In this document: piece by piece, positions 25,921-35,225 of the stretch
Numbering within the stretch: position 1 is the stretch's first letter
Layout: every line of letters begins with the position of its first letter
Assembly: GCA_902790525.1 (NCBI GenBank)
Contig: CADASI010000039.1
Span: 19,251 to 83,250, forward strand
Direction of reading: 5' to 3'
DNA length: 64,000 nucleotides
Origin: an uncultured Eubacteriales bacterium
GTDB lineage: Bacteria > Bacillota > Clostridia > Christensenellales > Aristaeellaceae
Notes under the pieces: generated by a model
Seen by the model: the letters and a program-made list of their open reading frames with translations, nothing else
What the model was told of the DNA's origin: nothing
Databases searched by the model: none
Translations under genes and position numbers: made by a program

Positions 25921-27517
25921 TTACTGGATGGCGTCCAGGTACTTCTTCAGCGTCGCGCGCACCGCGCCGGGGCCGGCCAGCTCCTCGCGGAAGATGGTCT
26001 CGATCTTCTCGCCGATGCCGGCCTGATACAGGTCCACGCCGAAGATGTTGGCGTTGGACAGTATGGGCCGCAACTGATCGGTGAAGGTCTCGGGCCTGCC
26101 CAGCTCGATGGCGGCGAAGGACTCGTGGATGCCGGGCGCCAGCGGGTCGGGGGCCAGGCTGTAGGGCTTGCCCGCATCGTCCAGCGCCAGGAGGTAGCGC
26201 AGCCAGCCCGCGATGGCCAGCGGTATGCCGATCAGCCCCGCGGCGGTGCCGTCCTTGGCCACATAGGCCTTGACCGTCTCGCCGAAGCGGAAGGCCATGC
26301 CCATGGAGGCGTCGGTGCAGATGCGCTGGCTGGTGTCGCCCAGGTAGGCGTTGGGGAAGCGCTCGTTGATGACCTCGTCGATGAACGCCTTCGGGGAGAG
26401 TATGCCCGGGTCCTGCACCACCGGCAGGCCTTCCATGTAGCCCACCTGATGCGCCAGGCGGGAAAGCTCCGGGTCGGACATGCCGTCGGCGAACAGCTCG
26501 TGGCCCAGCATCACGTCATACGGCCCCAGGGCGGTGTGGATGGGGTTTAAACAGGCGGTGACCTTCATGCGCTCGGAGCGGTTGACGGTCTCCCGGTCGG
26601 CCATGAACACCCCGGCCTTCTCCAGCGCCGGGCGGCCGTTGGGGAAGTTGTCCTCCACCACCAGGTACTGCGGGCCCTCGGCGTTGACGAAGGGCGCGAT
26701 GTAGGTGTGGCGGGAGGTGATCACGGGGCATCAGGTCGGCGGCGATGTCCTCGCTGGGGCGGGGGGTGATCTTGTCGATCATCGTCCAGGGGAAGGCGAC
26801 CACCTTCTCGTCGGACACGTAGTCCACGAATTCGGCGGGCACATGGCCCTTTTCGGCCCACACCCGGGCGGTCTCCAGCACGGAGGCGCGCAGCTTTTCG
26901 CCGTTGCGGGCCACGTTGTCCATGCTCACCAGCGTCAGCGGGTATTTCCCGGCCTTGTAGCGGGCGTAGAGCATGGCGGTGACCACGCCCATCGCGCCGG
27001 TGACCTTCTCCGGCCCGTTGTCCATGTCGGCCTGCACGTAGCCGAAGTACACGCCGTCGGGGTTGCGCAGGGCGTAGCCCTTCTCGGTGATGGTGAAGGA
27101 CACCATCTGGAGCCCCGGATCGGTGAAGATTTCCTTGAGCCGCACCCAGGACGCCGGGTCGGCGGACTGGGCCTTGACGGCCTCGCCCAGTATGCCCAGC
27201 ACCCGCTTTTCGCGCGTGCCGTCGCCATTGAGGGTCACGGCCATCACCAGGTTGTCGAAGGGGGTGTAGATCTTGTCCACCACGTCGTAGTCGAAGGTTT
27301 CCACGCAGGTGACGCCCCGGTCCATGGCGCCCTCCCGCACCAGCTGGTCGGCGATGGAGCCGATGAAGATGCGGAAGATGTTGCCGATGCCGAAGTGCAC
27401 CCACAGCGGGTGTTGCCGGGTCCTTTCGGAGAGGGCTTTGGGGTCATAGGGCGGCAGCAGTACGCCGGCCTTTTCCCAGGCCTGGACGTCCCTGAGCCCC
27501 TCGCAGGTCAGTTTCAT
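25921..27517 (-). pseudogene. Mannitol-dehydrogenase-family (UxuB/MtlD-like) polyol dehydrogenase, frameshifted
   Basis: The upstream part (27517 to about 26730) reads as the NAD-binding half: PLWVHFGIGNIFRIFIGSIA, VETFDYDVVD, VSMDNVARNGEKLR and TMIDKITPRPSEDIAADL. The homologous reading then continues in a different frame as VITSRHTYIAPFVNAEGPQY through the C-terminal catalytic half to the stop at 25921. Relatives carry about eight to nine extra residues (a GVEGM-like stretch) between these parts, so about 23 nt appear to be lost near 26725-26735. AAGGAG precedes the ATG. Intact enzymes oxidise mannitol, arabitol or fructuronate-type substrates. Confidence 0.85.
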
Positions 27518-27558
27518 AGCACAGCTCCTTCTTGCCGGTCGTCGGCAAAGGGGTTCAA

Positions 27559-27586
27559 CATTCCCCGGGCAGCTGTCCGGGGAATG
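27559..27586 (-). terminator. Hairpin after the ribose-type permease gene
   Basis: A 10-bp stem (27559-27568 with 27577-27586) between the permease stop at 27606 and the next gene's ATG at 27517. Being inside the operon it may act as a partial terminator. Confidence 0.5.
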
Positions 27587-27605
27587 GGTCGGGGAAATGT
27601 GTAAA

Positions 27606-28583
27606 TCAGTTGGTCTTGCGCTTGTTGGACATGCAGTCCAGGCCGACGGCCGCGGCCAGAACCAGGCCCTTGACGACCATCTGGATGTATTCGGAGACGT
27701 TCATCAGGATCAGGCCGTTGGTGAGGCAGCCGATGATGAACACGCCCGCGACCACGCCGGAGATGCGGCCGACGCCGCCATTGACGGACACGCCGCCCAG
27801 CACCACGCAGGTGATGACGTCGAATTCCTTGCCCTTGCCGACGGTGGCCTGGGCGGAGCCCGTGCGGGACAGCATGACGATGCCGGCCAGCGCCGCGAAG
27901 AAGCCGGACAGCGCGTAGATCAGGATCTTCATCTTGTCCACCAGTATGCCGGACAGCTCAGCAGCTTCCTCATTGCCGCCGATGGCGTAGAAGTAGCGGC
28001 CGAAGTAGGAGCGGTTCAGTATGAAGCTGCCCGCAGCCAGACAGGCGACCATGATGATGGCGCACCAGGGGATGGAGATGAAGGGCAGATCCATGGTGGA
28101 GCGGGCGAAGAAGTTCATGGCGGGATAGATCTTGTTGAAGCCGGAGACGGGCATGCCGGCGGTGAGGATGTAGGCCAGGCCCTCGAATACCGTCTGGGCG
28201 GCGAAGGTGGCGATCAGCGCGGGAATGCCGATTTTGGCGACCATCAGCCCGTTGAGTATGCCGATGAGCACGCCGATGACCAGCACCGCCAGCACGGCGA
28301 TCAGCCAGTGGCAGTTCATGTTCACCATCATGAAGGCGCAGACCATGTTGACCAGCGTGATGATGGAGCCGATGGACAGATCGATGCCGCCGATCAGTAT
28401 GACGAAGGTCATGCCGACGGAGGCGATGCCGTAATAGGAAACCTGGCGCAGTATGTTCGTAATGTTGCCGGGGGTCACAAACGTGCCCTTGCTGAAGATG
28501 GCGAAGAAGATTGCTTCAACCACGAACACCAGCCATATCGCGTTTTGCCTGAGCAGATTCTTCGTGTTCACCTTTCCTTCCAT
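27606..28583 (-). CDS. Ribose-type ABC transporter permease (polyol operon)
   Basis: 325 residues, RbsC-like, with YYGIASVGMTFVILIGGIDL and SIGSIITLVNM near the N-terminus and the coupling loop GGNEEAAELSGILVDKMK. The C-terminal LGGVSVNGGVGRISGVVAGV is typical. It forms the membrane channel with the ATPase encoded 1 nt upstream and the binding protein at 30307-31338. GGAGG precedes the ATG. Confidence 0.93.
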   Translation of the reverse strand: MEGKVNTKNLLRQNAIWLVFVVEAIFFAIFSKGTFVTPGNITNILRQVSYYGIASVGMTFVILIGGIDLSIGSIITLVNMVCAFMMVNMNCHWLIAVLAVLVIGVLIGILNGLMVAKIGIPALIATFAAQTVFEGLAYILTAGMPVSGFNKIYPAMNFFARSTMDLPFISIPWCAIIMVACLAAGSFILNRSYFGRYFYAIGGNEEAAELSGILVDKMKILIYALSGFFAALAGIVMLSRTGSAQATVGKGKEFDVITCVVLGGVSVNGGVGRISGVVAGVFIIGCLTNGLILMNVSEYIQMVVKGLVLAAAVGLDCMSNKRKTN

Positions 28584-28584
28584 T

Positions 28585-30102
28585 TCAGGAAACCTCCTTT
28601 TGAGCCTGGTCCACGATGGCCGAGGCCATGGTCATGATGGTATCGGGGTTGAATTCTTCCTTTTGCAGCTCGCCGATCATCTGGCGCTCGGCCAGCACGA
28701 TGATGCGGTCGGACATGCCGATCAGCTCCTCCATTTCGGAGGAGATCATCAGCACGGCGCGGCCCTGGGCCACGAGATCGTTGATGAGCTTGTAGATCTC
28801 ATACTTCGCGCCGACGTCGATGCCGCGGGTGGGCTCGTCGAATATGATCAGCTGGGAGTCCGCGGCCAGCCACTTGCCGAGGATGACCTTCTGCTGGTTG
28901 CCGCCGGAAAGGTTCTTGACCAGCTGGTTGATGGTGGGACACTTGATCTGTATCTCTTCGCGGAACTTCTCGGCATTGTTCTTCTCGGTGCCCAGGTCGA
29001 TCACGCTGGCCTTGGAGATGCGCTTGTAGATGGGCATGTTGATGTTGTTCTTGATGGACACGCCCAGCAGCGCGCCGTGGCGCTTGCGGTCCTCGGGCAG
29101 CATGGCGATGCCCAGGTCGATGGCCTCCCGGGGGGACTTGGGGTTGATCTCCTTGCCGTTTAAAAGGATCTGGCCGGACTCCTTGGGCTTGGCGCCGAAT
29201 ATGACCTGCGCAAGCTCCGTGCGCCCAGCGCCCACCAGGCCGCCCAGGCCCAGCACCTCGCCGGCGTGGATCTTGAAGGACATGTTCTTGTCGCCGTTGC
29301 CGCACACGTCCCGAAGCTCCAGCACCACCTTGCTCTCGTCCACGCAGCAGGGGCGGGGCGGGAACTTCTGGGTCATCTCGCGGCCCACCATCATGCGGAT
29401 AAGCTGGTCCACGGTGGCCTCGGGAGTGATGAGGGTGTCCACGTACTCGCCGTCGCGGATGACCTCGATGCGGTCGGACAGGCGGAAGATTTCCTCCAGA
29501 CGGTGGGAGATATAGATGATGGAGACGCCCTTTTTCCGAAGCAGCTCCACCACCTGGAACATGCTCTCGACCTCGTTGTTGGTCAGCGGCGCGCTGGGCT
29601 CGTCCATGATGAGCACCTGGGCGTTCTGCTGGATGGCCTTGGCGATTTCGATCATCTGCTGATAGCCGACGGTGAGGTTCTTGACCAGCTCCTTGGGGTT
29701 GATCTTGATGTGAAGCTGCTCGAAGGCCTTGGCGGCCTCCTCCTCCATGGCCTTGCGGTCGATGGTGATGCCCTTGCGGATCGGGCGGCCGAGGAACATG
29801 TTTTCCGCGGCGGAGAGCTCCTTGACGTTGTTGAACTCCTGATAGATGATGGCGATGCCGTTCTCGGCGGCGAGCTGGGGCGTCATGCGGTCGAATTCCT
29901 TGCCGTTGATCTTGATCTTGCCGGACGTGGGGATGACCGCGCCGGAACAGCACTTGATCAGGGTGGATTTGCCCGCGCCGTTTTCGCCGATCAGGCCCAG
30001 GATTTCGCCGCGCCGCAGTTGTAACGTGACGTCCTTAAGCGCCACGACACCGGGATATTCCTTGCGGATGTGCTCCAATTCAAGCACAAAATCTTCGCTC
30101 AT
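28585..30102 (-). CDS. Ribose-type ABC transporter double ATPase (polyol operon)
   Basis: 505 residues. Domain 1: GENGAGKSTLIKCCSG, IIYQEFNNV, signature-region LTVGYQQMIEIAKA, LIMDEPSAPLT. Domain 2: degenerate GGLVGAGRTELAQ, LSGGNQQKVILGKWLA and IIFDEPTRGIDVGAKYEIY. This is the standard RbsA/XylG arrangement. GGAGG lies 6 nt before the start. Confidence 0.93.
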   Translation of the reverse strand: MSEDFVLELEHIRKEYPGVVALKDVTLQLRRGEILGLIGENGAGKSTLIKCCSGAVIPTSGKIKINGKEFDRMTPQLAAENGIAIIYQEFNNVKELSAAENMFLGRPIRKGITIDRKAMEEEAAKAFEQLHIKINPKELVKNLTVGYQQMIEIAKAIQQNAQVLIMDEPSAPLTNNEVESMFQVVELLRKKGVSIIYISHRLEEIFRLSDRIEVIRDGEYVDTLITPEATVDQLIRMMVGREMTQKFPPRPCCVDESKVVLELRDVCGNGDKNMSFKIHAGEVLGLGGLVGAGRTELAQVIFGAKPKESGQILLNGKEINPKSPREAIDLGIAMLPEDRKRHGALLGVSIKNNINMPIYKRISKASVIDLGTEKNNAEKFREEIQIKCPTINQLVKNLSGGNQQKVILGKWLAADSQLIIFDEPTRGIDVGAKYEIYKLINDLVAQGRAVLMISSEMEELIGMSDRIIVLAERQMIGELQKEEFNPDTIMTMASAIVDQAQKEVS

Positions 30103-30306
30103 TGCGCAGCCTCCTATTTGAAGAATGGAAATCGGGGAGGGAGGATAAGGGGGGAGGGGATGACGATCGCGGCGGGCGGAACCGTTTCATGACACGGCGC
30201 GGCTGTCGCCGCCACCGCCCGCCGTTTCCCCGGTTCCCATCCCCCTCAAAGAGTTTGCGCCCCCTCCCAGGAGGGGAAGGGGCGCAAGGGATAGTATGGG
30301 GAAGGA
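30103..30306. promoter_or_regulatory. Structured intercistronic region of the polyol operon
   Basis: About 200 nt between the binding-protein stop and the ATPase start. It holds a hairpin at 30255-30287 (9-bp outer stem TTGCGCCCC, with extra inner pairing) and another at 30170-30224 (10-bp outer stem). It resembles the position of the hairpin in the DUF3798 operon and likely protects or attenuates the message after the highly expressed binding protein. No ORF here looks real. Confidence 0.55.
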
Positions 30307-31338
30307 TTACTTGGTCATGCCGTCGATAACCTGCTGCACGGTCTCCTCGGTGAAGCGGTTCACGGGACGGAACACGTTCTTCGCGCCGACGTTGTCAGCC
30401 AGGATCAGAGCGTACATCTGAGCGCAGGCCAGAGCGGTGTCGTGGTCGGAGCCCTCGAAGCCGATGATGCCCTTGGCGGGATAGGCGGGATCGGCCAGCT
30501 GCTCGAGCTGCTGCATGGTGACGTCGGTGGTGAACACGCCCATATCCTCGGGGATCACGCCGCCGGTGTGGATGTTCAGGGCCTCGTCGGCACCGATCAT
30601 GGCGCCGGCGCCAACGCCCGCGACGACCTTCACGTCGGGATAAGCCTGCAGGGTGGTCTCGACGCCCTCCTGGGCCTCGAGGGGCTCGATGCCGTAGTTG
30701 GTGGCGACGATCTCATACTTGCCAGCGGCATCTTCCAGACCGGCCTTGATGCCGTTCTCACGCTCGACCAGCACGGGGGTGTCGGACTTGCCGATGACGA
30801 TGACCTGAGCCTTGTTGTCCTCGGTGAAGTGCTCGTTGATGAACTCAGCGGCCATCTTGCCGATCACGGAGCCCAGATAGGTGTTGTCCAGGATCCAGTT
30901 GGCGTCGGTGTTCTCCAGCGGATCGTCCCAGCACATGAGCTTGATGTCGGGATACTGCTCGCGGACCATGCCCAGCGCGTCGTCGGCGCCGGCGGGATCC
31001 TGCGGATGCACCATGATCAGGTCGCAGCCGTTGGCGGCGAAGTTCTCGATCTGGCCCTGCTGGTCGATGGCGTTCTGGTTGCAGCCCAGGATGGTGATGT
31101 CAGCGCCGGCATCCTTCACGATGGCTTCCAGCGCGGTCATGACGCCGGCCCAGTAGGGGTTCTTCAGGTCCTGGATGGTGACGCCGATCTTCTTGCCGTT
31201 GAGCACGGACAGGTCAGCCTTGGCGTAGAACTCGGCATCGGACTGGATGCCTTCGGTGGCACCGGTGTTGCTTTCAGCGAAAGCGGCGACGCTCAGCAGC
31301 ATCAGGGCAGCGAGGATCAGAGCAAGGATCTTCTTCAT
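30307..31338 (-). CDS. Periplasmic sugar-binding protein of a ribose-type ABC transporter
   Basis: 343 residues with signal peptide (MKKILALILAALMLLSVAAF, cleavage near AFA/ES) and a type 1 periplasmic-binding fold: KKIGVTIQDLKNPYWAGVMT, CDLIMVHPQDPAGADDAL, and a late GIIGFEGSDHDTALACAQMY. It has no clear lipobox; it may be held by the transporter or secreted. GGAGA lies upstream of the ATG. Given its partners the ligand is probably a polyol or pentose/hexose. Confidence 0.9.
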   Translation of the reverse strand: MKKILALILAALMLLSVAAFAESNTGATEGIQSDAEFYAKADLSVLNGKKIGVTIQDLKNPYWAGVMTALEAIVKDAGADITILGCNQNAIDQQGQIENFAANGCDLIMVHPQDPAGADDALGMVREQYPDIKLMCWDDPLENTDANWILDNTYLGSVIGKMAAEFINEHFTEDNKAQVIVIGKSDTPVLVERENGIKAGLEDAAGKYEIVATNYGIEPLEAQEGVETTLQAYPDVKVVAGVGAGAMIGADEALNIHTGGVIPEDMGVFTTDVTMQQLEQLADPAYPAKGIIGFEGSDHDTALACAQMYALILADNVGAKNVFRPVNRFTEETVQQVIDGMTK

Positions 31339-31407
31339 GGTTGTTCTCTCCTTTTTTTTATTCTTTACGTCCCGTGGGACGCAAGATTCGATGGGTCGGG
31401 GTTCCGG

Positions 31408-31432
31408 CGGACGCCATGAATGGCGTCCCTAC
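31408..31432. repeat. GTAGGGACGC-family palindrome (single hairpin)
   Basis: GGACGCCA (31409-31416) pairs with TGGCGTCC (31421-31428), followed by CTAC. In reverse complement it reads GTAGGGACGCCA, the same opening as the copies at 51696 and 63156. It sits between the SDR gene and the binding-protein gene of one operon. Confidence 0.7.
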
Positions 31433-31442
31433 AGGCGTCCGA

Positions 31443-32219
31443 TCAGAAGCAGGTGAACGCGCCGTCGATGATGAAGTCGGAGCCTGTGGTGAAGGACGAG
31501 GTGTCGCCCGCCAGGTACACGCAGATGCTCTCCAGCTCCTCGGGCTTGCCCAGCCTGCCCATCGGGGCCATGGCGTTCCACTGGTCGATGAGGGCCTTCA
31601 AGTGCGGGGCGGCCAGCACGAGCTCGGTGCCGATGTACCCGGGGCTTATGGAGTTGACGCGCACGCCGCGCTTGGCCCACTCCACGGCCAGGGACTTCGT
31701 CAGCTGCATGACCGCGGCCTTGGAGGCGTTGTAGGCGCACTGGGGCTGCGGCACGTTGACGATGTGGCCGGACATGGAGGCGGTGTTGATGATGGAGCCA
31801 CCGCCGTGGGCCAGCATGTACTTGCCCGCGATGGTGTCGGTAAGGAACACGGAGTTGATGTTCACGTCCATGTTCTTCAGCCACTGCTTGTAGGTCATCT
31901 GGTCGGCGGGGGCGTTGATGCAGATGCCGGCGTTGGCGTGGCAGAAGTCCAGGCCGCCCAGCTCGGCGACCACGGTGTCCACCATCTTCTGCACGTCCTC
32001 CTCGCTGGTGACGTCGCACTTGATGGCGATGACCTTGCGGCCGGTGGCCTCGGCGATCTCCCTGGCGGTGGCGACGGCGGTCTCATAGTCCAGATCGACA
32101 ATGGCCACGTCCGCGCCGGCCTCCGCGAAAGCGGTAGCGGTGCACTTGCCGATACCGCGGGCGCCGCCGGTGACGAAGCCCTTCTTGCCGTCCAGTCTCA
32201 TCTTCTCAATGATGCCCAT
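31443..32219 (-). CDS. Short-chain dehydrogenase (polyol/sugar oxidoreductase)
   Basis: 258 residues from the ATG at 32219, which has AGGAGG upstream (the in-frame extension to 32258 lacks one). Classic SDR: cofactor motif VTGGARGIGKCTA, Asp in IVDLDYE after the second strand (NAD preference), NAG at HANAGICI, catalytic Ser in NTASMSG, and YNASK (Tyr-Lys pair). It is the first gene of the ROK-controlled operon and probably oxidises a polyol such as mannitol or sorbitol. Confidence 0.9.
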   Translation of the reverse strand: MGIIEKMRLDGKKGFVTGGARGIGKCTATAFAEAGADVAIVDLDYETAVATAREIAEATGRKVIAIKCDVTSEEDVQKMVDTVVAELGGLDFCHANAGICINAPADQMTYKQWLKNMDVNINSVFLTDTIAGKYMLAHGGGSIINTASMSGHIVNVPQPQCAYNASKAAVMQLTKSLAVEWAKRGVRVNSISPGYIGTELVLAAPHLKALIDQWNAMAPMGRLGKPEELESICVYLAGDTSSFTTGSDFIIDGAFTCF

Positions 32220-32261
32220 GGATTGCCCTCCTTTTATCGGTCGAATAATGTAATTCAAATT

Positions 32262-32276
32262 GTAAAATCGTTTTAC
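32262..32276. promoter_or_regulatory. Candidate operator palindrome for the ROK regulator
   Basis: GTAAAATCGTTTTAC is a perfect 6-3-6 palindrome just downstream of the expected start site of the SDR operon. A related site, TTTGTAAAATTTG, lies at 32341-32353 nearer the regulator gene. Position between divergent transcripts makes this the best candidate for autoregulated control. Confidence 0.55.
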
Positions 32277-32289
32277 TTAATTTACTGCT

Positions 32290-32318
32290 ATTATAAACCA
32301 TAACAATCCTTTTGTCAA
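32290..32318 (-). promoter_or_regulatory. Consensus promoter for the polyol operon
   Basis: Minus-strand TTGACA (32313-32318), 17 nt, TATAAT (32290-32295). This is a full consensus, so tight repression is expected. The remaining AT-rich part of the 32220-32542 gap holds a weaker plus-strand candidate (TTGTAT near 32368 with TATATT about 18 nt later) and a GC-rich leader for the regulator. Confidence 0.8.
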
Positions 32319-32542
32319 TAGGGTAATTCAGATAAATTATTTTGTAAAATTTGTTCACTTTGTGGATTGTATTTTTTCTATGAAATCTGATATATTAATT
32401 ATACGGAAGATTCAAGCGTGCTCCGAAAGCCGATCGCCTGAAAAACGGGCGACGAGCGCAAAATCCGGCGCTTCAAAACCGGCGCGAATGCAAAACGGGC
32501 ACGAATTTCACAGCGTCATAGGCAGGTCACGGGGGGATTGAG

Positions 32543-33673
32543 ATGACCCAACGCATCACGCCGGGGCAGATCAAGAAAAACAACCGGCAGCAGATCTACA
32601 ATTATATATACGAGCAGGGCAACGTCTCCCAGCAGGACATCGCCTACGCCCTCAAGCTGAGCCGCCCCACGGTGGCGACCAACCTGTCGGCGCTGGAGGA
32701 GGACGGCCTGATCTGCAAAAACGGCCAGCTGGCGTCGGACCAGATCGGCCGCAAGGCCGTGGCCTACGCCATCGTGTCGGACTACCGCATCGCCATCGGC
32801 GCGGAGATCATGCGGCACGTGGTCAAGCTGATCGCCGTGGACCTCTACGGCAGGAAGCTGCGCCGGGACGTGGCGGAGATCGAGTACCGCAACGCCGAGG
32901 GCTACTACGAGCGGGTGGGCGGCATGATCCGTGGCTTCATCGCCGCGCTGAGCGTGCCGCCGGAGCGGGTGCTGGGCGTCGGCATCGCCATGCAGGGCCT
33001 GGTGTCGCCGGACGGGCGCGCCATGGTCTACGGCAAGATACTGGACTGCACGGGGCTCAGGGTCGACGCCTTTGAACAGTGGCTGGACTACCCCTGTTCC
33101 TTCATCCACGACCCCGCGGGGGCGGCGATCTCGGAGCTGTGGGTGTCGCCGGAGCTGGAGGACGCCGTCTACCTGTCCCTGAGCCGGCACCTGGGCGGCG
33201 CGTTCATCATGAACCGGCAGATCGTCAACGGCCGCCACGGCCACAGCGCCACCTACGAGCACGTGCAGGTGCAGCCCCGGGGCGAGCTGTGCTACTGCGG
33301 CAAGCGGGGCTGCTGGGACACGCTGTGCTCCATGAAGGCGCTCATCGGCAACGACGACCCGGACGCCTTCTTCGAGGCCGCCCGGCGGGAGGGCACCGAC
33401 GAGGCCCTGCGCTGGCAGCGCTACCTCAAGTACCTGGCCCGGCTCATCGAGGACATCCACCTGCTCACCGACGTGGAGATCATACTCGGCGGCCACCTCG
33501 CGCCCTACCTGACCGAGGGCGACATCCGGGTGCTCTACGGCGAGATCCACCGGCTGTGCCCCTTCGAGGACGCCGACGACTACATCCGCATCAGCAAGAT
33601 GCCCTCCCACAACATCACCGTGGGCGCGGCGCTGCCCTACATCCGCCGCTTCCTGGAGGATATCGACGCCTGA
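32543..33673 (+). CDS. ROK-family (NagC/XylR-type) transcriptional regulator
   Basis: 376 residues. The N-terminal 70 are a winged helix-turn-helix (NRQQIYNYIYEQGNVSQQDI; LSRPTVATNLSALEEDGLI). The rest is a ROK kinase-like sensor fold with the cysteine-rich zinc motif CYCGKRGCWDTLCS. GGGGGA lies upstream of the ATG. Divergence from the SDR/ABC/dehydrogenase operon, plus a palindrome between them, makes it the likely repressor, relieved by the imported sugar or polyol. Confidence 0.9.
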   Translation: MTQRITPGQIKKNNRQQIYNYIYEQGNVSQQDIAYALKLSRPTVATNLSALEEDGLICKNGQLASDQIGRKAVAYAIVSDYRIAIGAEIMRHVVKLIAVDLYGRKLRRDVAEIEYRNAEGYYERVGGMIRGFIAALSVPPERVLGVGIAMQGLVSPDGRAMVYGKILDCTGLRVDAFEQWLDYPCSFIHDPAGAAISELWVSPELEDAVYLSLSRHLGGAFIMNRQIVNGRHGHSATYEHVQVQPRGELCYCGKRGCWDTLCSMKALIGNDDPDAFFEAARREGTDEALRWQRYLKYLARLIEDIHLLTDVEIILGGHLAPYLTEGDIRVLYGEIHRLCPFEDADDYIRISKMPSHNITVGAALPYIRRFLEDIDA

Positions 33674-33696
33674 CAGGAAAGCCGTCAATTTTGCGG

Positions 33697-33725
33697 TTGC
33701 CCCGGGCGGGGTTGTGTGGTAAAAT
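33697..33725 (+). promoter_or_regulatory. Putative promoter for the isomerase-like gene
   Basis: TTGCCC (33697-33702), 17-nt spacer ending GTGTGG, TAAAAT (33720-33725), 56 nt before the ATG at 33781. Confidence 0.45.
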
Positions 33726-33780
33726 AGCCTCAACCGGTATATGAAACGAAACCATCACCATTCCAAAGGAGGAGCGAACC

Positions 33781-35202
33781 ATGTTAGTCAATACCAAGGC
33801 AAGAGTCGGCGTGTTTTCCATCGCGCTGGGCGCCTATCTCCCCCAGTTCCCGTCGCTGGTGCCGGAGTTTGAGGCCCAGTACGCGGCGTTCAAAAAGACC
33901 CTGCCGGACACGGTGGAGATCATCGACGGCGGCCTGATCACCACCAAGGAGCAGTCCCAGGCGGCGGGCGACAAGTTCCGCGCCGCGGACGTGGACCTGG
34001 TGATCCTGCAAATGCTGACCTACGCCACCAGCTACAACGTGCTGCCCGCCATACGCGACCTGGACGTGCCCGTGGTCGTGGTGAACGTGCAGAAGCTCAA
34101 GGCGCTGGACTACGACCACACCGACATCGCCTCCTGGCTGGGCGAGGGCTACGCCTGCGGCGCCGTGGGCGAGGCCGTGGCGGACCTGAACCGCTTCGGC
34201 AAGCGCCACGCGGTCATCACCGGCGTCGTCGAGGGCGGCGACCCCGGCGTTCAGAAGGAGATCGAGGACTGGTGCCGCGCCGCGCAGGTGCGCCGCCGCT
34301 TCCGCGACACCAACATCGCCCAGATCGGCCGGCCCTACCCCGGCATGATGGACCTGTACATCGACGAGACGAACCTGTATCGCCGCATGTTCCTGTACAC
34401 CAAGCAGTTCGACTGGGAGAAGATGTGGGCCATCGCCGACGACATCACCGACGAGGCCGCCATACGCGCCAAGGCCCAGGACATCCTCGACACCTTCGAC
34501 ATCGAGGGCGGCGGCAGCATCGAAGAGGTCTGGGAGATGGCGAAGTACGTCGTGGCCTTCGAGCAGTGGGTGAAGGACGAAAAGCTGGGCCTGATCGCGT
34601 CCCACTACGACGGCTTCGCCCAGGGCAAGGCGGGCGTACTGGACTCGATGCTGATCCCGGCGTTCTCCATGCTCATCAAGCAGGGCACCGCCTGCGCCGT
34701 GGAGGGCGACATGAAGGTGGCCATGGCCATGTCCATCATGAAGACCATCTGCGGCACCGGCCAGCTCGCGGAGATGTACTCCATCGACTTCAACGACGAC
34801 ATCGCCATCATCGGCCACTCCGGCTCCGGCGATGCGGACATCTCCCAGAAGCGCAAGCCCACCATGAAGATCGTCAAGGTGTTCCACGGCAAGACCGGCG
34901 GCGGCTACCTGACCCAGTTCTATCCGGGCGACGGTCCCATCACCTACCTGGCCATCACCCAGGACGGCGACGGCAACTTCAAGTTCGTGGTGGCCGAGGG
35001 CGTCAACGAGCCGGGCAAGATACTCTCCATCGGCGACACCAACATGCGCACCCGCTTCACCTGCGGTGCGCGGGAGTTCGTGAACAAATGGTCCGAGGCC
35101 GGCCCGACCCACCACTTCGCCGCGGGCACCGGCAGGCACATCGACACCATCCTCAAGGTGGCCAAGATATTGAACGTGCCCTGCGAGGTCATCACACGGT
35201 AA
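33781..35202 (+). CDS. L-arabinose/L-fucose isomerase-family protein
   Basis: 473 residues with the AraA/FucI overall layout. An N-terminal Rossmann part has GVFSIALGAYLPQFPSLVPE and VDLVILQMLTYATSYNVLPA. The C-terminal part supplies catalytic glutamate and histidine regions (FNDDIAIIGHSGSGDADISQ; THHFAAGTGRHIDTILKVA). Proteins of this class isomerise aldoses and ketoses with a metal ion; the exact sugar cannot be read from sequence. It follows the ROK regulator with its own promoter and would link aldose and polyol branches of the local pathway. GGAGG precedes the ATG. Confidence 0.78.
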   Translation: MLVNTKARVGVFSIALGAYLPQFPSLVPEFEAQYAAFKKTLPDTVEIIDGGLITTKEQSQAAGDKFRAADVDLVILQMLTYATSYNVLPAIRDLDVPVVVVNVQKLKALDYDHTDIASWLGEGYACGAVGEAVADLNRFGKRHAVITGVVEGGDPGVQKEIEDWCRAAQVRRRFRDTNIAQIGRPYPGMMDLYIDETNLYRRMFLYTKQFDWEKMWAIADDITDEAAIRAKAQDILDTFDIEGGGSIEEVWEMAKYVVAFEQWVKDEKLGLIASHYDGFAQGKAGVLDSMLIPAFSMLIKQGTACAVEGDMKVAMAMSIMKTICGTGQLAEMYSIDFNDDIAIIGHSGSGDADISQKRKPTMKIVKVFHGKTGGGYLTQFYPGDGPITYLAITQDGDGNFKFVVAEGVNEPGKILSIGDTNMRTRFTCGAREFVNKWSEAGPTHHFAAGTGRHIDTILKVAKILNVPCEVITR

Positions 35203-35225
35203 GTATCCGCGCAGTATCATAATCG

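Noticed and set aside
25921-27517. Two separate genes for the two halves of the mannitol-dehydrogenase-like protein
   Set aside because: The second half would start at GTG inside the conserved core without a ribosome-binding site, and both halves match one continuous protein family.
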